Made by a program: the position numbers and the translations under genes
Part shown: one piece after another, positions 17,769 through 25,911 of the stretch
Layout: each line of letters starts with the position of its first letter
Numbering within the stretch: position 1 is the stretch's first letter
Notes under the pieces: model-generated
What the model was told of the DNA's origin: nothing
Databases searched by the model: none
The model's input: the letters and a program-made list of their open reading frames with translations, nothing else
Assembly (NCBI GenBank): GCA_044368415.1
Contig: JBIPLJ010000009.1
Coordinates: 34,402 to 98,401 of the forward strand
Source of the DNA: UBA4615 sp044368415
GTDB lineage: Bacteria; Pseudomonadota; Gammaproteobacteria; Burkholderiales; Burkholderiaceae_E
Length of the DNA: 64,000 nt
Direction of reading: 5' to 3'

Positions 17769-19063
17769 TCGGCCTGATCCTCTTCGTCGCCTTCTTCGGG
17801 CTGATGTTCCTCGGCGTGCCGATCGGCGTGGCGCTCGGCGTCGGCGGCATGGTCGCGATCGTGCTCGAGAACCCGGACACCCTGCTCTGGGGCACGCTCG
17901 CCGCGCCGCAGAACTTCCATGCCGGCATTGCCAAGTACCCGCTGCTCGCGCTGCCGATGTTCGTGCTGGTCGGCTCGATCTTCGACCGCTCGGGCGTGGC
18001 CCGCCGCATGGTGAACTTCGCGATCGCCTGCACCGGCCGCGGCCCGGGCATGTTGCCGGTGGTCGCGATCCTGGTCGCAATGGTGCTCGGCGGCATCTCG
18101 GGCTCAGGCCCGGCGAACGCCGCGGCGGTGGGCGGCGTGATGATCGCCGCGATGGCGCGCGCCGGCTACCCGGCGCCGTTCTCGGCCTCGATCGTCGGCG
18201 CGGCCGCGGCCACCGACGTGCTGATCCCGCCGTCGATCGCGTTCATCGTCTACAGCGTGATCGTGCCGGGCGCCTCGGTGCCGGCCCTCTTCGCCGCCGG
18301 CATGTTCCCCGGCATCCTCGCCGGCCTCGCGCTCATCATCCCTGCGATCTGGCTGTCCCGCCACCACGGCCTGGGCACCGCCGAGCGCGAGCTGCCGCGC
18401 CCGCCGTTCTGGAAGAGCCTGCGCGAAGCGTCCTGGGGCCTGGCCGCGCCGGTGCTGATCCTGGGCGGCATGCGCGCCGGCTGGTTCACCCCGACCGAGG
18501 CCGCGGTGGTCGCGGTGGTCTATGGCCTCTTCGTCGGCATCTTCATCCATCGCTCCATGGGTCTGCGCGAGCTCTGGGACACCTTCCGCGAGGCCACCGA
18601 GATCTCGGCGGTGATCATGCTGGTGCTGGGGCTGGCCGCGATCTTCGCGTACGCCGTCTCCACACTCGGCATGGCCGACCCGCTGGTCGAGGCGATACGC
18701 GGGCTCGGCTGGAGCAGCGCGCTCACGCTCACGCTGCTCGCGGTGCTGCTGTTGATCATCGGCATGTTCCTCGACGGCGTGTCGATCTTCCTGATCTTCC
18801 TGCCCCTGCTGCTGCCGCTCATGCGGCTCTACCAGTGGGACCCGGTGTGGTTCGGCGTGTTGATGACCATGCTCGTCGCGATCGGCCAGTTCACGCCCCC
18901 CATGGCGGTGAACCTGCTGGTGTCGTGCCGCATCGCCGGCGTGCGCATCGAGCAGACCCTCCCGTGGGTGGGCTGGCTGGTGGTCTCGTTCCTGATGGCC
19001 GCCGTGCTGGTGGCCGTGTTCCCCGAGCTCGCGCTGTGGTTGCCGCGCGCGCTCGGCTATTGA
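17765..19063 (+). CDS. TRAP transporter large permease (DctM type)
   Basis: A 432-residue integral membrane protein with 11-12 predicted helices, the DctM length. Blocks GGISGSGPANAAAVGGVMI and DVLIPPSIAFIVYSVI are hallmarks of this subunit, as is the C-terminal FTPPMAVNLLVSCRIAG. It forms the Na+-coupled translocation channel. It is co-transcribed with dctQ (4-nt overlap) and followed 33 bases later by the binding protein, with a strong CCAAGGAG ribosome site before that gene. Confidence 0.93.
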   Translation: MIGLILFVAFFGLMFLGVPIGVALGVGGMVAIVLENPDTLLWGTLAAPQNFHAGIAKYPLLALPMFVLVGSIFDRSGVARRMVNFAIACTGRGPGMLPVVAILVAMVLGGISGSGPANAAAVGGVMIAAMARAGYPAPFSASIVGAAAATDVLIPPSIAFIVYSVIVPGASVPALFAAGMFPGILAGLALIIPAIWLSRHHGLGTAERELPRPPFWKSLREASWGLAAPVLILGGMRAGWFTPTEAAVVAVVYGLFVGIFIHRSMGLRELWDTFREATEISAVIMLVLGLAAIFAYAVSTLGMADPLVEAIRGLGWSSALTLTLLAVLLLIIGMFLDGVSIFLIFLPLLLPLMRLYQWDPVWFGVLMTMLVAIGQFTPPMAVNLLVSCRIAGVRIEQTLPWVGWLVVSFLMAAVLVAVFPELALWLPRALGY

Positions 19064-19096
19064 GTCCTGCAGACGATCCCCCAAGGAGACACAGAG

Positions 19097-20125
19097 ATGA
19101 ATCGACGCGAGATCCTGAAGACCGGCGCAGCCGGCGGCGCGGTGCTCGGCTTCCCCGCCATCCTCAAGGCGCAGAACACCTATCGGCCCGAGTACAAGAT
19201 GTCGACGGTCGTCGGCACGGCGCTCGCCTGGGGCAAGTGCGGCGAGAACTTCGGCAACTATGTGCGCGAGCGCACCGGCGGCCGGATCAACATCAAGCAG
19301 TACCCGGGCTCGAGCCTGGTGCAGGGCCAGCAGGACCGCGAGTTCGCGGCGATGCGTCAGGGCATCATCGACGTGCTGTGCGGCGCGCCGATCAACTGGT
19401 CGGGCACGGTCCGCGAGTGCGGCGCGTTCGCGCTGCCGTTCCTGATGCCCGACCACAAGGCCTACGACGCGGTGATGCAGTCGGACGCCGTCCAGAAGGA
19501 CTTCTTCGACATCATCCGCAAGTCCGGCGCCGAGCCGCTCGCCATCGGCGAGACCGGCTACCGCCAGCTCTCGAACAGCAAGCGCGCGGTCAAGACGCCC
19601 GATGACCTCAAGGGCCTTAAGGTACGCATCGTCGCGAGCCCGATGTACCAGGAGATCATGGCTGGCATGGGCGCGAACCCGACCGCGATGAGCTGGGCGG
19701 ACGCACAGCCCGCGATGGCCTCGGGCGCGGTCGACGGCCAGGAGAACCCGATGGAGCTTTTCATCGGGCTGAAGGTCCACCAGCTCGGCCAGAAGTTCGT
19801 GACTAAGTGGAACTACTCGAACGATGCGTTGCTGATCGCGATCGCCAACCCGATCTGGCAGTCTTGGACGCCGGCCGACCAGAAGATCGTCCGCGAGGCC
19901 GCGCTCGACGCCGCCCGCGAGAACATTCGCCAGGTCCGCGACGTCTACGCGAAGGACGTCGAGCTGGTCCGCGGACTGGGCGTCGATGTGACGGTGCCGA
20001 CCCCCGCCGAGATGGCGCAGTGGCAAATTGCCTGCCGCCGCCCGTACGCACGCTGGAAGGCCCAGATCAACCCTGGGCTGATCGGCAAGTTCGAGGACGC
20101 CGTCGCCCGCAGCCGCAAGGCCTGA
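19097..20125 (+). CDS. TRAP transporter periplasmic solute-binding protein (DctP type)
   Basis: A 342-residue exported binding protein. The N-terminus MNRREILKTGAAGGAVLGF carries a twin-arginine-like motif followed by a hydrophobic core, so Tat export is possible. The mature part begins about residue 26. Family features include KIRVVAS-like KGLKVRIVASPMYQEIM and the WADAQPAMASGAVDGQENP stretch, which contributes to the carboxylate-binding cleft. Ligands are usually organic acids; the specific one cannot be read from sequence. It is third in the operon and is followed 8 bases later by the MarR gene. Confidence 0.93.
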   Translation: MNRREILKTGAAGGAVLGFPAILKAQNTYRPEYKMSTVVGTALAWGKCGENFGNYVRERTGGRINIKQYPGSSLVQGQQDREFAAMRQGIIDVLCGAPINWSGTVRECGAFALPFLMPDHKAYDAVMQSDAVQKDFFDIIRKSGAEPLAIGETGYRQLSNSKRAVKTPDDLKGLKVRIVASPMYQEIMAGMGANPTAMSWADAQPAMASGAVDGQENPMELFIGLKVHQLGQKFVTKWNYSNDALLIAIANPIWQSWTPADQKIVREAALDAARENIRQVRDVYAKDVELVRGLGVDVTVPTPAEMAQWQIACRRPYARWKAQINPGLIGKFEDAVARSRKA

Positions 20126-20133
20126 GGGACGAC

Positions 20134-20631
20134 GTGACCCGCGCACGCACCCCGGCAGCAGCAGGCGGCGACGCGCCGCAGCACGAGCGCACGCTGCTCT
20201 TCGCGATGGTCCGGCTGGTCAACCTGACCGCCCGGCCCTTCCAGGAAGGCATTGGGCGCAGCCACCGGCTCGGCCTGTCCGAATGGCGGGTGCTCGCGGT
20301 GCTGCAGGCCCATCCCGGGTCGGCGGCCACCGCAATCGCGCAGCGCACCGGGCTCGACAAAATGAGCGTGTCGCGCGCGCTCGCCTCGCTCGAATCAGCC
20401 GGGCGCATCATGCGCTGGCCCGACCCCGACGACGGGCGTCGGGCGCTCGCTTCGCTGACCCCCGCGGGGCGTCAGCTCTACCGCGCGCTGCGCCGCGAGG
20501 TGCAGGCGCGCGAGGCGGCGGTCACCGGGACGCTGAGCTCGGCCGAGCGCCGGCAGCTGACCGCGCTGCTCGCGCGGATGACGGCCTCGGTGCTGGCCGC
20601 GGACGGCCTCGAGGACGTCGACGCGGACTGA
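20134..20631 (+). CDS. MarR-family transcriptional regulator
   Basis: A 165-residue winged-helix regulator. The recognition region IAQRTGLDKMSVSRALASLE and the wing PDPDDGRRALASLTPAG are typical. The protein probably dimerises and responds to a small ligand. The start is GTG at 20134, preceded by GAGGGA at a good distance. It begins 8 bases after the TRAP binding-protein stop, so it is probably in that operon and may autoregulate it in response to the transported solute. That link is inference from position. Confidence 0.88.
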   Translation: MTRARTPAAAGGDAPQHERTLLFAMVRLVNLTARPFQEGIGRSHRLGLSEWRVLAVLQAHPGSAATAIAQRTGLDKMSVSRALASLESAGRIMRWPDPDDGRRALASLTPAGRQLYRALRREVQAREAAVTGTLSSAERRQLTALLARMTASVLAADGLEDVDAD

Positions 20632-20646
20632 GCGTCGCGGCCCGCG

Positions 20647-20688
20647 GCCGTTCAATCGCAGCCGTTCAGTCGAAGCCGTTCAGTCCAG
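20647..20688. repeat. Three tandem 14-bp repeats
   Basis: Three head-to-tail copies of a 14-base unit, GCCGTTCAATCGCA at 20647-20660, GCCGTTCAGTCGAA at 20661-20674 and a diverged third copy at 20675-20688, just after the MarR stop. The rest of the 262-base gap to 20893 shows no convincing gene. Confidence 0.7.
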
Positions 20689-20893
20689 CCGGTGCGCGTC
20701 GCCTGTGCCGGTGTAGTCGCGCTCGCCGGCGCGCCGGACGACCTTGTAGGCGACGCCTGCCTTGCCGGCGACGCGGCCCCGATTCCGCTGTGCGCCGCGT
20801 GCGCTGGCGATGCCGCGACGAACGTGCAGCCGCGCCCGCGGCGGCCTACACTGACCGGATGACCTGCACCGCGGCGACACGCCCCGTCCGCCG

Positions 20894-21733
20894 ATGACCG
20901 GGCCGCCCTCCACCGGCGCCGGCACGCCGCCCGGCGAGATGCCGCCGCCCGCCCCGGGCGCCGCCAACGCCCCGCGCGCGGCCTTCCCCGAAGCCCGGCG
21001 CGTCGGGCCCGGCGCGCCGTTCCGGTGGCTCGCGCTCGGTGCGCGCGACTTCCGCGAGCGGCCCCTGCCCAGCCTCTTCTACGGGCTGTGCTTCGCGGCG
21101 ATGGGCTGGCTGCTCGGCGCACTGCTGCGGCCCGCGCCCGGCGCGATGATGGCGATGACCGCCGGCTTCCTGCTGGTCGGCCCGTTCCTGGCGATGGGGC
21201 TCTACGAGGTTGCACGCCGCGCCGAGGCCGGCCTGCCCTGCAGGCTGTCGGCCACCACAGTCGCCTGGCGGCGCAACCTGTCGAACATCGCGATCCTCGG
21301 CATCGGCCTTGGCGTGCTGCTGGCGCTGTGGGCGCGTTCCTCGATGATGGTGATCGCGATCTTCTTCCCGCGCCGGATGCCGAGCGTCGGGATCCTGCTC
21401 GACGAGATCGCGCGTGGCGAGAACGTCGGCTTCATCGCCACCTGGCTCGGCGTGGGCGCGGTCTTCGCGACACTGGTCTTCGCATTCACCGCGGTCGCAA
21501 TTCCGCTGATGCTCGACCGCGGCACCGACGCGATCACCGCGATGCTCGCGAGCGCACAGGCCTTCGGCCGCAACCTCCTGCCGATGGCGATCTGGGCGGC
21601 GCTGATCGTGTTGCTGACGCTGATCGGCTTCGCAACCCTGTTCGCGGGGCTGATCGTCACCGCGCCGTGGATCGGCCTGGCGACCTGGCATGCCTATCGT
21701 GATCTGGTCGCCCCGGCAGCGGACGGCGCCTGA
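20894..21733 (+). CDS. DUF2189-like integral membrane protein
   Basis: A 279-residue membrane protein. A Pro/Ala-rich N-terminus of about 45 residues precedes WLALGARDFRERPLPSLFYG, the characteristic opening of DUF2189 proteins. About six hydrophobic helices follow, including GFLLVGPFLAMGLYEVARR and a final FAGLIVTAPWIGLATWHAY. Proteins of this family are often annotated loosely as oxidase-subunit-I-like, but no heme ligands support that. Function is unknown. The gene converges with the GGDEF gene, and a hairpin spans both stops. Confidence 0.8.
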   Translation: MTGPPSTGAGTPPGEMPPPAPGAANAPRAAFPEARRVGPGAPFRWLALGARDFRERPLPSLFYGLCFAAMGWLLGALLRPAPGAMMAMTAGFLLVGPFLAMGLYEVARRAEAGLPCRLSATTVAWRRNLSNIAILGIGLGVLLALWARSSMMVIAIFFPRRMPSVGILLDEIARGENVGFIATWLGVGAVFATLVFAFTAVAIPLMLDRGTDAITAMLASAQAFGRNLLPMAIWAALIVLLTLIGFATLFAGLIVTAPWIGLATWHAYRDLVAPAADGA

Positions 21734-21749
21734 AGGCGGCTCAGGCGTC
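21725..21749. terminator. Bidirectional hairpin spanning two convergent stop codons
   Basis: The arms CGCCTGA (21727-21733) and TCAGGCG (21741-21747), extendable by a G-T and a G-C pair, contain the stop codons of the DUF2189-like gene and of the GGDEF gene on the opposite strand. The loop is seven bases. No T-tract follows. It is the only separator between the two genes. Confidence 0.5.
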
Positions 21750-22223
21750 CAGCGAACCGATCGAGGCGCGGCGTGCGCGGTGCAGCTCGGTGTCAGCGGC
21801 GCGCACCAGGCCCTCGAGCCCGAAGGACTTCATGCCCGGCGCGACGGCGGCGGCGGCCGCACCGATCGTGCACGACAGGGTCCAGACCCGGCCGGCCAGC
21901 GCCAGTCGCAGGCCCTCGACGCCTTCACGCAGCCGTTCGGTGATGACCGGCAGCGCGTTCTCCGACGCACCGGGCAGCACCGCAAGGAACTCGTCCTCGC
22001 GCAGCAACGCGAGCCGGTCGTCGCAGCGCAGCCGGCGGCGCAGGCAGTCGGCGACCGCACGCGTCACCTGCTCGCCGGCCTCGCCGCCGTGCATCGCGCG
22101 GATGGCGGAGAACTGGTCGACGTCGACGATCACCACCGCGTCGCCCCGCCCCGGACGGCGTGCATGGCGTGCCGCGCCTTCGGCGGGCTGCGTTCTGCTA
22201 CTCGTCTGCGCCTGTCTGTCCAT
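21741..22223 (-). CDS. Degenerate GGDEF-domain protein with intact I-site
   Basis: A 160-residue, single-domain GGDEF protein without membrane or sensor segment. VIVDVDQFSAIRAMHG (31-46) matches the metal- and nucleotide-binding start of the domain, but the signature is REDEF (75-79) rather than GGDEF, losing both glycines. Six residues before it lies R66-C-D-D69, an RxxD at the canonical inhibitory-site distance. This suggests the protein cannot make c-di-GMP but may bind it. ATG at 22223 is preferred; an in-frame GTG or ATG upstream to 22373 would add 50 low-complexity residues. Confidence 0.75.
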   Translation of the reverse strand: MDRQAQTSSRTQPAEGAARHARRPGRGDAVVIVDVDQFSAIRAMHGGEAGEQVTRAVADCLRRRLRCDDRLALLREDEFLAVLPGASENALPVITERLREGVEGLRLALAGRVWTLSCTIGAAAAAVAPGMKSFGLEGLVRAADTELHRARRASIGSLDA

Positions 22224-22407
22224 GGTTCCGTCGCTCGAACTGCCGTGGAGCCAGTCTAGGCCGCGGCTCGCCGAGGCGTGCAGGACATCCGTCACGACAC
22301 GCGTGGGCGCGCCGGTGGGCCCCACGTAAGCGCCGCCGCCTGTCGGCCGCGAGGCGCCGCCCGTGGCAGGCACGCGCGCCGCGCGGCTCGGCGCCGCGGC
22401 TCGGCGT

Positions 22408-23400
22408 TCAGGCCCGCCGCATCAAGGCCCGCGCGGAGGCGGCGATTCCATCGGGACCGAGCCGTGCCTGCGCCTCCAGCCCAGGCGAATAGCCGACCGG
22501 CGCGCGCGGCGCACCCAGCCGCGCGACGCGCGCGATGCTGGCTTCGGCGATCGTCGCGACGATCTCGGCGCCGAAGCCGGCGACCTGCACCGCCTCGTGC
22601 ACCACCAGCACGCGCCGCGTGCGCTCGGCCGAGGCGAACACCGCGTCGCGGTCCCAGGGCCACAGCGTGCGCAGGTCGATCACCTCGGCGTGGATGCCTT
22701 CGGCGGCAAGCGTCTCGGCGGCGCCGAGCGCCCAGTGGACGGCCTTGCTCCAGGTGACGATCGTCAGGTCGCCGCCGGCACGCGCGACGTTGGCACGGCC
22801 GAGCGGCACCGGCTGCGCGGCGTGGACCTCGCCGCTCGTGGCCCACAGCTCCTTGTGCTCGAGATAGGCAACCGGGTCGCCGCAGTCGATTGACGCGCGC
22901 AGCAGGCCGTGATGGTCCTGCGGCGTCGCGGGCGCGACCACCACCAGCCCGGGCACGTGCACGAACCACGCCTCGAGCGACTGGGAGTGCTGGGCGGCCG
23001 ATGCGCTCCAAATGCCGATCGGCATGCGGAGCACCATCGGCACGCGGCCCTGGCCGCCGAACATGAAGCGGTTCTTCGCCGCCTGGTTGACGATCTCGTC
23101 CATCGCGCACAGCGCGAAGTCCATCACGCGCATCTCGACCACGGGCTTCAATCCCGTGAGCGCCATGCCGACTGCGGCGCCGACGATGGTGGACTCGCTG
23201 ATCGGCGTGTCGATCACACGCTCGCCGCCGAACTCGACCTGCAGGCCGGTGTACTGCCCGAAGATGCCGCCGCGGCCCACGTCCTCGCCGAGCGCCACCA
23301 CCCGCGGGTCCTCGCGCATCGCCTGCGCGAGCGCCGCGTTGCCCGCCTGCACGTACGTCATCGTCGCCACGTTCGTCGTCTTTCTCGCCGCGCCACTCAT
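22408..23400 (-). CDS. 2-oxo acid dehydrogenase E1 component, beta subunit
   Basis: A 330-residue transketolase-like beta subunit of a heterotetrameric E1, of the pyruvate/acetoin/branched-chain oxo-acid type. Diagnostic stretches are VVALGEDVGRGGIFGQYTGL, DTPISESTIVGAAVGMAL and the C-terminal VIDLRTLWPWD. With the alpha subunit it decarboxylates a 2-oxo acid (or cleaves acetoin) and passes the acyl unit to a lipoyl E2. Its ATG at 23400 overlaps the alpha stop by 4 nt. No E2 or E3 gene is in the neighbourhood, so the partner must be encoded elsewhere. Substrate not decidable from sequence. Confidence 0.88.
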   Translation of the reverse strand: MSGAARKTTNVATMTYVQAGNAALAQAMREDPRVVALGEDVGRGGIFGQYTGLQVEFGGERVIDTPISESTIVGAAVGMALTGLKPVVEMRVMDFALCAMDEIVNQAAKNRFMFGGQGRVPMVLRMPIGIWSASAAQHSQSLEAWFVHVPGLVVVAPATPQDHHGLLRASIDCGDPVAYLEHKELWATSGEVHAAQPVPLGRANVARAGGDLTIVTWSKAVHWALGAAETLAAEGIHAEVIDLRTLWPWDRDAVFASAERTRRVLVVHEAVQVAGFGAEIVATIAEASIARVARLGAPRAPVGYSPGLEAQARLGPDGIAASARALMRRA

Positions 23401-24407
23401 CGCCACACCCCCGCACCGACGTCCTGGATGTCGGTGTACGCCGCCTCCGGCGCCGGCCAGGGCGCGGCCGCGGCGGTCTCGATCGAACGCGCGAGCTCGG
23501 CGCGCGCTTCGGCCATCACCGCTTCGATGCGCGCGGCCGGCACGCCGCGCGCGGCGAGCTTCGCCTGCACCTCGGGCAGCGGGTCGCCCTTCACGGCCGC
23601 CGCAAGCTCGGCCGGATCGCGGTATGAGGCCGGGTCCACCGACACGTGGCCCTTGAAACGGTAGGTCTTTGCATGCAGCAGCCGCGGCCCGCTGCCGGCG
23701 CGGATCTCCGCGATCAGCCGCTGCGCGGTCGCGTGCACCGCCTCGACGTCCATGCCGTCGACGGTCACCGAGGGCACCCCCGATGCGAGAGCACGCGCCG
23801 CGGCGCCCTCGCCGGCAGAGATCGTGGACGACTTGGTGGTCGCCGACCACTGGTTGTCCTCGCAGACAAAGAGCATCGGCAGCCGGAACGCGGCCGCCCA
23901 GTTCAGCCCCTCGGCGAAAGGCCCGCGGTTGATCGCACCGTCACCGAAGAAGCTGACCGCGATCGCGTCGATGCCGCGCAGCTTGAGCGACTGCGCCGCG
24001 CCCACCGCGATCGGGATGCCCGCGGCCACCACGCCGTTGGCACCGAGCATGCCGACCGAGAAGTCCGCAATGTGCATCGAGCCGCCTTTGCCGCCGCAGT
24101 AGCCGCCGGCCTTGCCGAACAGCTCGAGCATCATTCGCGTCGGGTCCGCGCCCTTGGCGAGCGTGTGACCGTGGCCGCGGTGCGTGGAGGTCAGACAGTC
24201 TGCCGGGCGCAGGTGCGCGCATACGCCGGCGGCGACCGCCTCCTGCCCGGTGGACAGGTGCAGCGGACCGCGCACGGCAGCGTTGCCGATCGCCTGGCCG
24301 AGCACGGCGACGCCGCCGCGGCTCGCCTCCTCGGCGGCATCCTCGAACGCGCGGATGCGGCACATGATGCGGTACAGGGACAGCAGGGTGTCGTCGGGCA
24401 GGCTCAT
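23397..24407 (-). CDS. 2-oxo acid dehydrogenase E1 component, alpha subunit
   Basis: A 336-residue alpha subunit containing the thiamine-diphosphate motif GDGAINRGPFAEGLNWAA with the closing N in CEDNQ. GGYCGGKGGSMHIAD is the conserved stretch near the active-site histidine. ATG at 24407 gives the standard N-terminus; an ATG at 24419 would add four residues. The frame is open for another 2 kb upstream, but that is shadow over LD-carboxypeptidase and cid genes. It precedes the beta subunit in a two-gene operon and diverges from the carboxypeptidase gene with about 105 bases between. Confidence 0.9.
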   Translation of the reverse strand: MSLPDDTLLSLYRIMCRIRAFEDAAEEASRGGVAVLGQAIGNAAVRGPLHLSTGQEAVAAGVCAHLRPADCLTSTHRGHGHTLAKGADPTRMMLELFGKAGGYCGGKGGSMHIADFSVGMLGANGVVAAGIPIAVGAAQSLKLRGIDAIAVSFFGDGAINRGPFAEGLNWAAAFRLPMLFVCEDNQWSATTKSSTISAGEGAAARALASGVPSVTVDGMDVEAVHATAQRLIAEIRAGSGPRLLHAKTYRFKGHVSVDPASYRDPAELAAAVKGDPLPEVQAKLAARGVPAARIEAVMAEARAELARSIETAAAAPWPAPEAAYTDIQDVGAGVWR

Positions 24408-24512
24408 CGCTCGGACCATCAAGGGATCGGGGGATTGTACGGACCCCCTCCCTCGCCCCCCCGTGGTCCGGCCGCGACCGCGATTGTGCAGACGGCGTGG
24501 CAGACTGCCGCC

Positions 24513-25469
24513 ATGCCCAAGACGACCGCTTCGACCCGCGACGCGGACGCAGATGCGCCCGCTGGCCCCTCGATCTACCTGATCTCGCCTTCGGGCGCGG
24601 TCGCCGACCCCGAACGCGCACGGCACGCGGCGGGCATCCTCGCGTCGCTCGGCCATCCCGCCCGCTTCGACCCTGCCGCGCTCAAGCGCTCGCAGCGTTT
24701 CGCCGGCACCGACACGCAGCGCGCCGCCGCGTTCACGCGCGCCGCCGCCCAGGACGCGCCGGTGGTGATGATCACGCGCGGCGGCTACGGCATGGGGCGG
24801 CTGCTGCCGCTGCTCGACTTTCGCGCGCTCGCGCGCTCCGGCAAGCAGTGGGTCGGCCTGTCCGACTTCACCGCCTTTCACCTTGCGATGCTCGCCCGCG
24901 CGAAGTCGATCACCTGGGCGGGCCCCGCGCTGCTCGACGATTTTGCGGTCGACGCACCCTCGGACGTCGACGAGGTCACGCTCGGCTGCTTTCGGGAAGC
25001 GATGTCGGGCGCGCTCGAGGTCGTCGGCTTCAAGGCCTCGGGGCCCGACGGCGTGGATGTGCGCGGCACGCTCTGGGGCGGCAACCTGTCGGTGCTGTGC
25101 GCGATGCTCGGCACGCCGTGGTTCCCAAAGGTCCGCGACGGCATCCTGTACCTCGAGGATGTGAACGAGCATCCGTACCGCATCGAGCGGATGCTGATGC
25201 AACTGCTGCACGCGGGCGTGCTCGACGCGCAGCAGGCAGTGGTACTGGGCTACGTCAACCGCTACGCGCTCGCGCCGCACGACCGCGGCTACGACCTGGC
25301 TGCGGCGCTGAAGTGGCTGCGCGCGCAGACGAAGACCCCCATCGTCACCGGCCTGCCCTTCGGCCACGACCGCCCCAAGCTCACGCTGCCGCACGGCGCG
25401 ACCGTCGGCTTCGCGACCGAGAAGCGCCACGGCTGGCTGGTCTTCGACCACGTCAACCACGACCACTGA
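24513..25469 (+). CDS. LD-carboxypeptidase (peptidase family S66, LdcA-like)
   Basis: A 318-residue cytosolic peptidase family S66 protein. The nucleophile serine lies in VGLSDFTAFH, preceded by the family loop RGGYGMGRLLPLLD. GTLWGGNLSVLCAMLGT and the C-terminal LPFGHDRPKLTLPHGATV complete the signature, the last carrying the catalytic histidine. LdcA removes the terminal D-alanine from muropeptide tetrapeptides during murein recycling. The cidA/lrgA-like gene starts 16 bases downstream, so the enzyme may be made with the holin-like pair. MccF-type immunity proteins share the fold and are the alternative. Confidence 0.92.
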   Translation: MPKTTASTRDADADAPAGPSIYLISPSGAVADPERARHAAGILASLGHPARFDPAALKRSQRFAGTDTQRAAAFTRAAAQDAPVVMITRGGYGMGRLLPLLDFRALARSGKQWVGLSDFTAFHLAMLARAKSITWAGPALLDDFAVDAPSDVDEVTLGCFREAMSGALEVVGFKASGPDGVDVRGTLWGGNLSVLCAMLGTPWFPKVRDGILYLEDVNEHPYRIERMLMQLLHAGVLDAQQAVVLGYVNRYALAPHDRGYDLAAALKWLRAQTKTPIVTGLPFGHDRPKLTLPHGATVGFATEKRHGWLVFDHVNHDH

Positions 25470-25485
25470 CCCGGCGACACACGCG

Positions 25486-25911
25486 ATGATCTCCGGCCTG
25501 CTGCAGCTGCTGGCGTTCCAGGGGATCGGCGAACTCCTCGCGCGCTTCGTGCTGCCGGTGGTGCCCGGGCCGGTGATCGGCCTGGTCGCGCTGCTCGCGT
25601 GGCTGCGGCTGCGCGGGCGCGTGGGGGAGGGGCTCGAGCAGGTGTCGGGCGCGTTCTCGCGGCACCTTGGGCTGCTCTTCGTGCCGGCCGCGGTAGGCGT
25701 GGTGCTGTTCGTGCCGCAGCTGCGCGAGTCGCTGCCGGGTCTGCTCGCCGCGCTGGTGACAAGCGTGGTGGCAACGATTGCGGTGTCAGCCTGGCTGCTG
25801 AAGGTGCTGTCGCCGCGCGGGGACCGCGACGAGGGGGGCGACGAAGGCCGGTACGCCGCGCCCCCGGCCCGCGCCCCCCGCGACGCCGCGCCCGCGGAGC
25901 GGCCGCGGTGA
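25486..25911 (+). CDS. CidA/LrgA-family holin-like membrane protein
   Basis: A 141-residue protein with four predicted helices and the family motif VLPVVPGPVIGLVALL. CidA/LrgA proteins are small inner-membrane proteins linked to programmed lysis, murein hydrolase control and pyruvate or byproduct handling. The last 35 residues form an unusual charged, Arg/Asp/Ala/Pro-rich tail after the final helix. Its stop overlaps the GTG start of the CidB/LrgB gene by 3 nt. Confidence 0.88.
   Translation: MISGLLQLLAFQGIGELLARFVLPVVPGPVIGLVALLAWLRLRGRVGEGLEQVSGAFSRHLGLLFVPAAVGVVLFVPQLRESLPGLLAALVTSVVATIAVSAWLLKVLSPRGDRDEGGDEGRYAAPPARAPRDAAPAERPR

Noticed and set aside
18104..20146. A 680-codon minus-strand frame over the TRAP permease and binding protein
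   Set aside because: Antisense shadow with Arg/His/Ala bias; the plus-strand genes are complete and coupled.
20680..20967. Minus-strand frame ending AYKVVRRAGERDYTGTGDAH
   Set aside because: The end looks somewhat protein-like but there is no usable start, no ribosome site, and it overlaps the beginning of the DUF2189-like gene and the tandem repeats.
20894..21733. Naming the DUF2189-like protein a cytochrome oxidase subunit
   Set aside because: No histidine arrangement for heme or copper is visible, so the loose annotation used for some relatives is not supported.
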